NCBI GenBank assembly: GCA_032622095.1
Contig: CP136064.1
Location: forward strand, 2,841,280 to 2,905,279
DNA from: Siphonodentalium dalli
Taxonomy: Eukaryota; Mollusca; Scaphopoda; Gadilida; Siphonodentaliidae
DNA length: 64,000 nucleotides
Direction of reading: 5' to 3'
Shown here: positions 56,096-64,000 of the stretch, piece by piece
Layout: each line of letters begins with the position of its first letter
How positions within the stretch are numbered: the first letter of the stretch is position 1
Position numbers and translations under genes: made by a program
Notes under the pieces: generated by a model
Told to the model about the DNA's origin: nothing
Databases searched by the model: none
The model's input: only the letters and a program-made list of their open reading frames with translations

Positions 56096-56759
56096 AGATA
56101 ACTCTATATATCCCGTCTACGATCACGCTTTCCGAAGTCCAGCGCAATGAAATTTCACTATTGTTAACCGGCTATTGACTCATGGAAATTTTGGGCCTGC
56201 AAAACGCGTTATTTTTCAAACTAGCTGGCGACTTTGTGAATTTTGATAGGCGTAACACAGATTATTAAATAAGCATAGAAAGGCAGTGTAATTCATCGAA
56301 ATTAATGACAAGTGGTGCAAATTTCAACTTAATGCATAGTTTGTTGTGTTTATCTGTGTATACTTTCACAAAATTGGCAGTTTGAACCATGTACCATGGC
56401 AAATATTAGCCATAGTTTTACCCGTATAGAACGACTAAATGGGGAAAGAACCGACTCGATCAGGAGAGAACCCAAACAATTATAAAAATTCGTGGATTTT
56501 TTCGTTATTATAACTCGCACAATGAAAGTTTCGTTCTTAACACGCTCATTTGTGCCACATATTGTGATGGGATTGAAAACAACTAATCGAATTATCACCT
56601 AGATGCCTCAAAATTGCGTTTTAACTGTCAAAAAGTCGTGAAAATGTATAATTTCAATCATCAGGAACCGTCACAAATCAGTCAAGAACCATCACAAACC
56701 GGCGATAGAACGATTTCCGATGTAACAGTTCCTACACAGTGCTCTTTATATTGAAACCT

Positions 56760-57330
56760 GATGATTTATTAAGTCAATCCTGCGCGAGTCCAAATGCGCA
56801 CAAAACATTACGCGTTCTTCTTTCCGAAATCGATGACGCGTCGATGTAATTATGGGGTTGCAGTTATGACCTCTTGCACGTTCACCGAGAAATAATTGCA
56901 ACTAGCCAGTGGGCTGCTTGATTTAGTGATAATCACACTTAGTATGTAAATATAATTGTTAAACTACAACCCTTAAACGCAAAAAACTCTTCTGACATTA
57001 GTATTGTCGGTGATTTGATTTCTGTTTCGTGATAATGCACACATAAATACATGTATGCTCATTCCAAAAAATGTATCAAATAATTACAATATATTTTTTT
57101 TGGATAAATTTCAATTATAATTCATAGGTCATGAGTCATATCGATCATAAAATAATCAATACTCGTTAAAATGGTTAATTAAATTGTTTTACTAAGAAAT
57201 GGACGTGGCTTTTTAATAACTTGATCAGTAGGGCCGACCAAAGTACAGACCGATGATTTGCCCAACAATTGTCTACAATAAACAATGACTGGCCATGGGA
57301 CCATGTGAAGGAGAATGTATCCGAAGTACT
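56760..57330. other. Non-coding, nothing recognised
   Basis: No exon-like frame was found here, although earlier exons of the gene ending at 57618 might have been expected. Confidence 0.4.
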
Positions 57331-57344
57331 CATTTTCTGCATAT

Positions 57345-57462
57345 CAACTCTTGAGTGGCATATATATTACCCACACAATGCAACACTAATCATATAACAG
57401 TGGTATATATATTACCCTCATGATTCAACACCAACCATATAACAGTGGTATATATATTACCA
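57345..57462 (+). repeat. 53-bp tandem repeat, about 2.3 copies
   Basis: GGTATATATATTACC recurs (about 57346 as GGCATATATATTACC, 57401, 57447), separated by CA(A/C)CAC(T/C)AA(T/C)CATATAACAGT. It lies in the putative intron just before the exon at 57515. Confidence 0.8.
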
Positions 57463-57514
57463 ACATGCTAGCTGCCTACGTAGTAATAAAGTGTTTCTCA
57501 TTTCTTTGTTTCAG

Positions 57515-57618
57515 AAGGGCTCAAGTTCTATCGAAGGACAGAAGATGTGATGTTAACGAGGGGCAATAAGGATGGCATCATTCCACCTAGCTGTTTCTTA
57601 AGTATAACACGTCGATAA
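57515..57618 (+). CDS. TRPT1: tRNA 2'-phosphotransferase (Tpt1/TRPT1), terminal exon
   Basis: A clean acceptor (CTCATTTCTTTGTTTCAG, ending 57514) precedes 33 full codons and a TAA stop. The first two bases (AA) complete a split codon, so the intron is phase 1. The peptide GLKFYRRTEDVMLTRGNK, then DGIIPPSCFLSITRR, matches the conserved tail of the KptA/TPT1 family, where the pattern is G-x-x-F-Y/F-x-S-x-N-x-V-x-L-T-x-G-x-x-x-G-x-L/I-P-P/L-x-Y-F. In this family the enzyme removes the 2'-phosphate left at the tRNA splice junction, using NAD. The usual Y-F after the prolines reads C-F here, and the usual R-S-x-N reads R-T-E-D. The upstream exons with the NAD-binding residues were not found in the window, so the gene may be a fragment, or its introns may be very long. 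Confidence 0.65.
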
Positions 57619-57829
57619 CTTTTTTTTCAAACTCTTCAGAACTCATAGGTATCCTTAATAATTTTGTAAACATTCTTATAAAACGTCTGCTGTGGTGTGG
57701 TATAAGGCGAGGTGGGACCAACACCACCCGACACTTTGGGTGGTATTTGTCCTGCCAGCACTTGTATCACACTATAGTTGGGTTCCTCCAAAAAGCCATA
57801 TAAAAGTTCACATAAGAGGAAATGCAAGA

Positions 57830-57835
57830 AATAAA
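57830..57835 (+). terminator. AATAAA polyadenylation signal
   Basis: The hexamer lies about 210 bases after the stop of the TRPT1-like exon, a normal 3' UTR length. It is the first AATAAA after that stop in this strand. Confidence 0.45.
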
Positions 57836-58144
57836 GTTGATTAGATTTGCGTGATTATGTTTAAACTATTATCATGTCAAGTTTATGTAGTTTGCGTCAC
57901 TAATAAGATCTTTAATCTTAGGCATTTTATGAAACAAATTTTTCACTTTCTACAATGCCATTCTGCAGAAAACTTATTATTGGTTTTACATGTTAGTTAA
58001 AACTACTTTGAAGAGTATTGCTTTGAAACTACATGTTCAGTAGTTGTAGATTTATGTTTTGAAACTGTTGTAATAAAAACTGAGTTGCATGAATCTTAGT
58101 TATAACAGTGTAAATACCACGATGAACTATCACTCTACTACTAT

Positions 58145-58656
58145 CACACTGTGTAAGTGAGAACCTGTCTGATTGCGCATTTGGTTGAAATTGGTGAAAT
58201 TGAATGTGATTCTATTATGAGAAAATGTCTTCATTCATAGAATATTCTAAATATTTGTTTTTTAGCACAATATTTCGGATCACAGGTGATCGGAAATTCC
58301 TCTCAATATGCTTCTGATATTCACGATCATATTAATGGTGCAATATTTTGCAAGACAAATCGTAAGCATATCATGAGCATGGCGCATGTTAAACCCCCCT
58401 GCCCTGGCCCAGGGGAGAACAGTGGTCACCCAAAAAAATGCCCACCTGATTTGTATGCCCCCTATCCCTTTGCTGCATCTGTTTATCCCTGATCGTGACA
58501 AATTTCCAATCGCCTGTGATCTGAAATTGTATGCTAAACATAAACAAATTGTATATTCTATGAATGAAGACATTTATTTTCATCACAGAACCACATGTAC
58601 GTTAAATACTTTGTAACCACACACGCAAGCACACAGGTTCTCACTTACACAGTGTG
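58145..58656. mobile_element. Long-arm palindromic element, TIR CACACTGTGTAAGTGAGAAC
   Basis: CACACTGTGTAAGTGAGAAC at the left and its reverse at the right are perfect. The arms continue with similarity for about 180 bp (TCATTCATAGAATAT, GGATCACAGGTGATCGG-like). The flanks carry ACTAT (58140-58144 and 58657-58661), consistent with a 5-bp target duplication. No coding sequence is present. It lies about 530 bp past the TRPT1-like stop codon. Confidence 0.8.
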
Positions 58657-58792
58657 ACTATTCTAGGACTCAAGAAACAGTTTGGTGGAATAAAGCAACT
58701 TGCGATTCATACACTTCACCCATGACCAATTTAAAACTATTCAAATATGGCACAATTTTCCAAAACCTCACTTGACATACATAGATTGCACT

Positions 58793-59383
58793 GTTCCAAA
58801 TAAATGTGCACCATGTACTCCCAATTAAACGTGCACCATGTACTCCCAATTAAACGTGCACCATGTACTCCCAATTAAACGTGCAGGGTGGAAAATCTGA
58901 GAAAATTTGATAAGGTGCAGACTCAAATAAATGTGCAGTTCACGATCCCAGGATCTCACGTGGGAAACTGAAATATGTTTCAGGACCAAGTGTATATGTG
59001 TGTGACACAGGTATATTTTTAATTAGTGTCATTTTTGATACATGGTATCATGAAAAAAATACAAAAGTAATGAAATTAATCAACATGCATGCACGTTTTA
59101 TAATTTCACCCACACAGAGCCCCAGACAAACATGAGCAGACGACACTCTTCTATATGCTTCTATATATGTGTGGGGCTCCCTGCAGGGTAATGGATGTTT
59201 TTTATTTTATGTCCTAAAATTTTTAAGAAACATTTATTTAAAAAACATGATAAAAAATTGTTAGGCCAATGCATTCTCTTATATATGCGAGGCGACCTAT
59301 GGTCGACTCGCATATATAAGAGAATGCATTGGCACAGGGTAAATTAATCAACATGCATGCACGTTAATTTGGAACACTAGAGT
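58793..59383. mobile_element. MITE with TIR TGTTCCAAATAAATGTGCA, related to 16282-17100
   Basis: The left end TTCCAAATAAATGTGCA and the right end TGCACGTTAATTTGGAA are inverted relatives. Near the left end the unit CACCATGTACTCCCAATTAA followed by ACGTG is repeated three times (28-bp period, 58811-58880). A second MITE is nested at about 59104-59338, bracketed by the direct repeat AAATTAATCAACATGCATGC. Confidence 0.72.
59104..59338 (+). mobile_element. Nested MITE, CCCACACAGAGCCCCAG start and full hairpin
   Basis: It matches 26181-26370 closely but is complete at the right, with the hairpin GGCCAATGCATTCTCTTATA...TATAAGAGAATGCATTGGC around CGACCTATGGTCG, ending CACAGGG. A 25-bp direct repeat beginning AAATTAATCAACATGCATGC lies at both flanks (about 59075 and 59341). 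Confidence 0.75.
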
Positions 59384-59589
59384 CATTTCAGTAAATGTAT
59401 AAGATGGCAAAAATTTAGTTAATCTTCTGAAACTGTTCGGTGAACATTTATGCTAAAAAAAATTATTATGAACAAAACAGATAATGAATTAATCTGTTAG
59501 TATGTAAGTCAAACCCAGCAAAAGCTAAAATTCAAGAATTTTTCATGGACCCCAATAAGTACTGTTTTTCAAGGGTTACGCATGTGGTT

Positions 59590-61839
59590 TATACTGGGGT
59601 AGCCCTTCTGTTATTGATCATATACTTATTCCATGTACCTTGATTCATGATGTTATTGAATGTGAAATTCCTGACGACGATTGCCTCAATGTGTCTAATC
59701 ACCGACCTGTTAAAGTGATCATCTCGTTGCTTTCCCCACAGGCTCGTTACATGCACCCAATGAAACACGGGATAATTCAATAGTTCAATTGGGATAGTTC
59801 AATTGGAAACGAGTTTGTGCTGATAGCCCGTTGAAATTAAAGTATGAACAATACATAACTGAACAAAACAAAGAATCTCGTTCGATAAATGTTAGGTCAA
59901 AAAGTGATGTTGATATTTTATATGGGAATTTAGTGGAACTTGTTGTGCGAGCTTCTGGCCTAACGGTACAAAAGAAAAAGTTTAAGAAATTTCTCAAACC
60001 GTTTTGGAATGCTAATATGAAAATTCTCCCTAAGCAAATGAAATTGATGCGTAATGAATGGATTGCGGATGGTCGTCCGAACATTCAGGTTGCAGAATCG
60101 TACAATTAATACAATAATGCGAAGCGTGAATTTAGATGCGAATATCGGAAATGCTCAGAAGCTTTCTTGTCAACGTCGAATGATGACATAGACAAGTCTG
60201 CCGAAATGGATCAAGATCTGTTTTTCAGACTGTTTAATGCCAAGCGTGAGCAAGCAGGAAGCCATGCGGGAATAACGTATTTGTATATAATGGAAAGGTT
60301 GTCCGTGATTCTGCCGAAGTAGCTGAATCATGGATTGGATATTACGCGAACATGTTCTCGAAACCAATTAATAACGAATTGTTTGATAATGATCACTTCA
60401 ACGGGGTGACATCCAAAATAGATACTATTCTCTATCTACAAGTACTGATAACACCGACGCATTGGCTATGTACCCAGTTACGCCTGAAGAATTCCGTCGT
60501 CTCGTTAGTACTCTGAATGTGGGCAAAGCATCTGGAGATGATCGCTTGAATTATGAACACCTTATTTATGGTGGTGATATACTGCCAAAGAAAACATGTC
60601 TATTATTCAATATGATGATAAAATTCGAACATATTCCATGTAAAGCACAGCGTGGCGTGATAGTCTCTTTATATAAGGGAAATCCAAAGCCTAAAGACTC
60701 TTTTGATAGCTATCGTGCTGTAACGCTCATGCCCGTCATGTATAAAATATTTGAGAAACTATGTCGCATACAAGATCCTGCACCATTTGTAAATGCCATG
60801 CACTCATCCATTGCAAAATTTCCAGGCATAAGTAAGTTGTGTAATGTCATCTTACCTTATGAAGGAATGTATCCTCTACACATCCGAGAGGCACAGCAAA
60901 CTGTATGCATGCTTCCTGGATGTGTGGAAGGCATTCGATACAGTGTGGATCGACGGACTTCTTTACAAGCTGTCAACCGCCAGGTAACGGGAAAACTCCT
61001 ACGTATAATTTGTGATCTTTTAAAAGTAATTAAATGTTGTACTTCTGTTCAGAATTTCACATCTAGCTGGATAAATGTGTTGCAATGAACTAGACAAGGA
61101 GTATGTGATATCTCCTGTTTTATATACAATATTTATTGATGATCTGTTACATGAACTCTGCAACTCCAAATATGGTTTCAAACTATATGGAGTAAGCTGT
61201 GCATCTCCCACACATGCTGATGACATGGTACTGTTATCGTTAACCCCGAGTGGTCTACAGCCCTTGTGTAATATATATTTCTCATATAGCTAAAGATGGC
61301 GTTACAGATACAATGCAGCCAAGTCTGTTAGTCTTATTTTTAATGAAGCAAACTCTGATTTCTCAACAATAAATTATGAATGGAAATTGGGGTCTATACA
61401 AATACCAGTTTCTCAAAGTATTACGCACCTTGGTGTATCTGTTGTCACTCAAAAGTTCAACTCTCAAATGATAACTCAGATATATGTGATCGCATGAGGA
61501 TTACAATCTTCATGTTATCTAATGCAGGGATGTATGCGGGAGGTATAACTCCCGTCAGCTGTAAAAAGATTTATGAATCTATTGTGCTTCCGATGGGTTT
61601 ATGCGGCTCAGAGTTACTGCTTGACACAAACTCAGCAGATAGTGAAAAGTTAGAACGGACGCATAGAATGTGTTTGAAATCAATTCAGGGATTGCCTGTC
61701 AGAACAAGAGCTGATATGGTACTGGGGTTGCTTGGCATGTCCACACTTTCGATATACATCCAAAAACGGAAATTTTCTGTGTTCTTTTCGTTATGTAGGA
61801 TGGGTGTTATGAAAACAGTCAAGAAGGTATTTCTCCATA
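59590..61839 (+). pseudogene. LINE retrotransposon: APE endonuclease end and reverse transcriptase
   Basis: The order is that of an APE-type LINE open reading frame 2. First comes the endonuclease tail, SPSVIDHILIP and later CLNVSNHRPVK, where the usual SDH reads SNH. A basic linker follows (59831-60109). Then come reverse transcriptase blocks: LNVGKASGDDRLNYEHL, GVIVSLYKGNPKPKDSFD, YRAVTLMPVMYKIFEK, a motif A piece DVWKAFDTVWIDGLL, a motif around FIDDLL, and the ADD box as THADDMVLLSLTPSGLQ. The downstream part includes ITHLGVSVV and LERTHRMCLKSIQGLPVRT. In motif A the usual catalytic F-D is kept, and both aspartates of ADD are present. Many frameshifts and stops show that the copy is dead. 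The start of the endonuclease is missing. Confidence 0.88.
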
Positions 61840-62392
61840 CCTTACTCGTATTTAAATTCGCGCAGTACTATTTTTCGCTCATTTTTTAATTCGCGCACTT
61901 TATATTCGCGCACATAGCTGCGCGAATTCAACACTGACAAAATATTTTCATGATAGTTTAATATACATGTATCTTGAAACTGAAGAAAGTTTCAGTTCTT
62001 AGTCATTGTTGGTGATAGTATATGTGTATATTAAACACAATCGCGGCGGATTTACATCGTGTAGACAATGAACTAGTAACTACATTCATCATAATTTTGT
62101 GGCGACCTGAAATATTAGTAGTTCTTATACAAGCATTTCAGCAATGTCTATGTTATAATGATTTGTGGCTTGGCATTGTGAGCAATGGTCTTGATAGCGG
62201 TTGGCCGGATGTAAATATATACATGGATATGCTTAATTGTCTATTCAACCGTTTATAATATATGTAAATTTAGCAACATAGCACTCTTGTATTTCATATG
62301 GACTGCGGTTTAGATTAAACTTGGGAGTTGTACTATTTTTCGCTCAGTTTTAAATTCGCGCACCCGCTGCGCGAATTTAAATACGAGTAAGG
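61840..62392. mobile_element. TA-flanked MITE, TIR CCTTACTCGTATTTAAATTC, inside the LINE
   Basis: TA lies at 61838-61839 and 62393-62394. The first 26 bases (CCTTACTCGTATTTAAATTC then GCGCAG) are a perfect inverted match to the right end. Both ends also share TACTATTTTTCGCTCA in direct orientation, and TTCGCGCA motifs are frequent. No coding sequence is present. A TA duplication is typical of Tc1/mariner-type insertions. It interrupts LINE coding sequence, which resumes at 62395. Confidence 0.85.
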
Positions 62393-62394
62393 TA

Positions 62395-62765
62395 GGCTCA
62401 TTGAAGCAGACGAGACAAATGAGGAGTCCCTTCTTATCTGAAATCCATAACATTCTAATCAAATTTGGGATGGATGAACTTTGTAAGTCATTTGTTGTGA
62501 GCTTATCTGTACACTCGGAAGAATCGTATAAACGGACCATTAAGTCAAATTTTGAAATAATGTCACAATCGCAATGGCAAATGCGGGTGCGAGATGATCC
62601 TGATTTTATATGATTTAACATTGTTAATCCAGAACTTGCTATGTCTCATATATGGACTATCTGCAGAAACCAGTCCGGTCGCCAAACACCCGGAAATCAC
62701 GAATGCTTGTTTTCGCGTATAAAGTTTTTTTCTCTGCGGATTTTGTAAATTCAGGTATCCGACAT
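62395..62765 (+). pseudogene. LINE C-terminal tail after the MITE
   Basis: The frame gives LKQTRQMRSPFLSEIHNI, then SEESYKRTIKSNFEIM, SQSQWQMRVRDD and, after a break, NPELAMSHIWTICRNQSG. This resembles the tail after the reverse transcriptase in the same LINE group. The position right behind the MITE and the matching strand make it the continuation of the element at 59590. Confidence 0.65.
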
Positions 62766-62939
62766 CAAGATTTTATCGGCTGGCCATCTGTCAGCCTTGA
62801 GCAATTTTTTTTATAGCGCCCTAAAAAGTATACCCCCCCCCCCAGATTTCCCCAGACGTAAAACCAGTTACTTGAAATTTGTTGCAAATTCACATGACTA
62901 ATCTAGTAAAATGTATATAATTTCATGAAGCTAAGACAT

Positions 62940-63730
62940 AATGACACTATTTTGGGCCAAAATTGAAACTCACCATCCAAGATGGCCACCAAAATGGCCG
63001 CCGGAAGTTGAAAATATGACATTTTTTCTCAAATATCTTCTAGATCAGTTCATGCTGTTTGGAACTAGTTGAGTAATATGACTTTATTTTGTATTTTGTA
63101 TATTAACTGATCATTGGAGCAATTAAATATGCAATTATTGGGGTCCTATCCGCTTGTGATCCCTCAAAAATTCGATTTTACAGAATGCGGTATAATAAAA
63201 TTTTACAAAAAATCACAACTGGGATTCTAGTCATATTTCAACAAGAAATGAACAGAAGGTTGCATTTAAGTGAGGCATACCATTACGTATGAATATTCCA
63301 ACTCATTGGAACCAAAATTCTTACTTTGGCTCAAAATGGCTGTCAAAATGGCCGCCAAAATATGGAAAATGATAAATATTGCCCTAGGGTGTCCTGCAAT
63401 CGCTTACAAGTTGTGGTTGATGTACAAAATTAGCTATTATGCCTTCTATACATTGAATACTAACATGTCTGCTGCACCATGGTTAATTGTTACTGATGCC
63501 ACCACTGACATCACCAAAAATATTGGACTTTTCTCTCAAAAACTTGACATAAATATCGGCAAAAATTTACTTTTCAGGTTTGGACCATTTTGTCTTGTAA
63601 TATGTAACTATCTTTGGATTGAAAGGTGTTTATTGTATTGGTTTATCTTAAATGTGTCACACTATGGTGTTTATAGACCAAATTGCTCAAGATGGCTTCC
63701 AAAATGGCAACCAAATTGGTAAAAGTTATT
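62940..63730 (+). repeat. Dispersed repeat, empty-site relative of 27230-28260
   Basis: CAAGATGGCCACCAAAATGG, ATATGACTTTATTTTGTATT, AGAATGCGGTATAATAAAAT and GTGAGGCATACCA are reversed counterparts of 28260 back to 27395. Here the two parts are joined by one TTAA (near 63106) without the insert found at 27610-28083. Frames across 63270-63722 follow repeat phrases such as AAAATGGC(T/C)G(T/C)C and are not taken as coding. Confidence 0.75.
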
Positions 63731-64000
63731 TTTTTACATATATCATTATAACATTATATATATATAACATTATTCTCTGCGTTATCCGAAAATGTAGCAA
63801 ATTGTGACTCACTTGGTTATTATACGTGTTAGGTAATTAACTGACAACTAAATGTTCTATTATGGTTGTCCCATTCCGTATGGGGCATGACAAATTCATT
63901 TTAAAGTATGGAAATTTGCGGAGAACCTCTTTTGTGATTCTGACCATATTATTGAAAGGAAATGGGCAGAACTTTGAGACGACGATGATGATGAGGATGA
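63731..64000. other. Non-coding end of window
   Basis: An AT microsatellite (about 63740-63770) and a short GATGATGATGAGGATGA run at the very end. No gene is recognised. Confidence 0.4.

Larger units (their letters stand above)
53139..56750. repeat. Inverted repeat pair 3.3 kb apart (CTGTTACATCGGAA)
   Basis: The arm at 53139-53275 (GAACTGTTACATCGGAA, GTTCTATCGCCGG, CAATCATTTTTG-like tail) returns in reverse at 56620-56750 (CCGGCGATAGAAC, TTCCGATGTAACAGTTC). Between them lie other repeats and no recognised gene. The arms may bound one old, filled-up transposon or be two independent copies. Confidence 0.6.

Noticed and set aside
57636-57827. Minus-strand frame just after the TRPT1-like exon
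   Set aside because: It lies in the likely 3' UTR of the plus-strand gene and has no recognisable motif.
63270-63722. A 150-codon frame near the window end
   Set aside because: Its DNA belongs to a dispersed repeat whose inverted relative at 27-28 kb does not keep the frame.

Overview
This is a window of animal nuclear DNA that is poor in genes and crowded with repeats. It is AT-rich. The few plausible exons have GT/AG splice borders, and there are no operons, ribosome binding sites or prokaryotic genes. The repeats are DIRS-like retroelements with tyrosine recombinase, an APE-type LINE, a second LINE tail, many MITEs, and dispersed repeats with (GTCC)n heads. This mix suggests a marine invertebrate, perhaps a mollusc or other lophotrochozoan. 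That guess rests on general repeat style only.

Layout. 1-12 kb: dispersed repeats, a candidate short exon (3128-3331), nested MITEs built on hairpin motifs (6.2-9.1 kb), and a transposon-like unit with nine ~160-bp tandem copies (10.1-12.1 kb). 13.7-17.3 kb: one decayed DIRS-like element (RNase H, linker, tyrosine recombinase) cut apart by several insertions. 19.7-20.2 kb: the 3' end of a LINE on the minus strand. 22.0-23.15 kb: a terminal-inverted-repeat unit filled with the palindrome GAGATATCTC. 24.9-25.3 kb: an N-terminal DIRS-like reverse transcriptase fragment. 26.4-29.1 kb: a GC-rich tandem array, a TTAA-flanked MITE and a hAT-type MITE with a perfect 8-bp target duplication. 29.3-32.8 kb: a large inverted repeat whose arms carry arrays of GGCGTTTAAACGCC and whose spacer is a dimeric 164/175-bp satellite.

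35.8-49.5 kb: a candidate first exon (35815-35919) behind a CpG-rich stretch, a 100-N assembly gap, then a 13-kb satellite of 30-33-bp monomers. This satellite is open in all three plus-strand frames and so yields huge but artefactual reading frames. It contains multi-kilobase internal duplications.

50-64 kb: more nested MITEs, the likely last exon of a tRNA 2'-phosphotransferase (TRPT1/Tpt1) gene at 57515-57618 with a downstream AATAAA, a decayed LINE with endonuclease and reverse transcriptase (59.6-62.76 kb) split by a TA-flanked MITE, and a second copy of the repeat seen at 27.2-28.3 kb.

The recurring theme is non-autonomous DNA transposons. At least five TTAA-flanked (piggyBac-type) insertions are visible, several nested in older elements, and for two of them the uninserted sequence can be inferred from the window itself. 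No complete protein-coding gene and no RNA gene could be supported.
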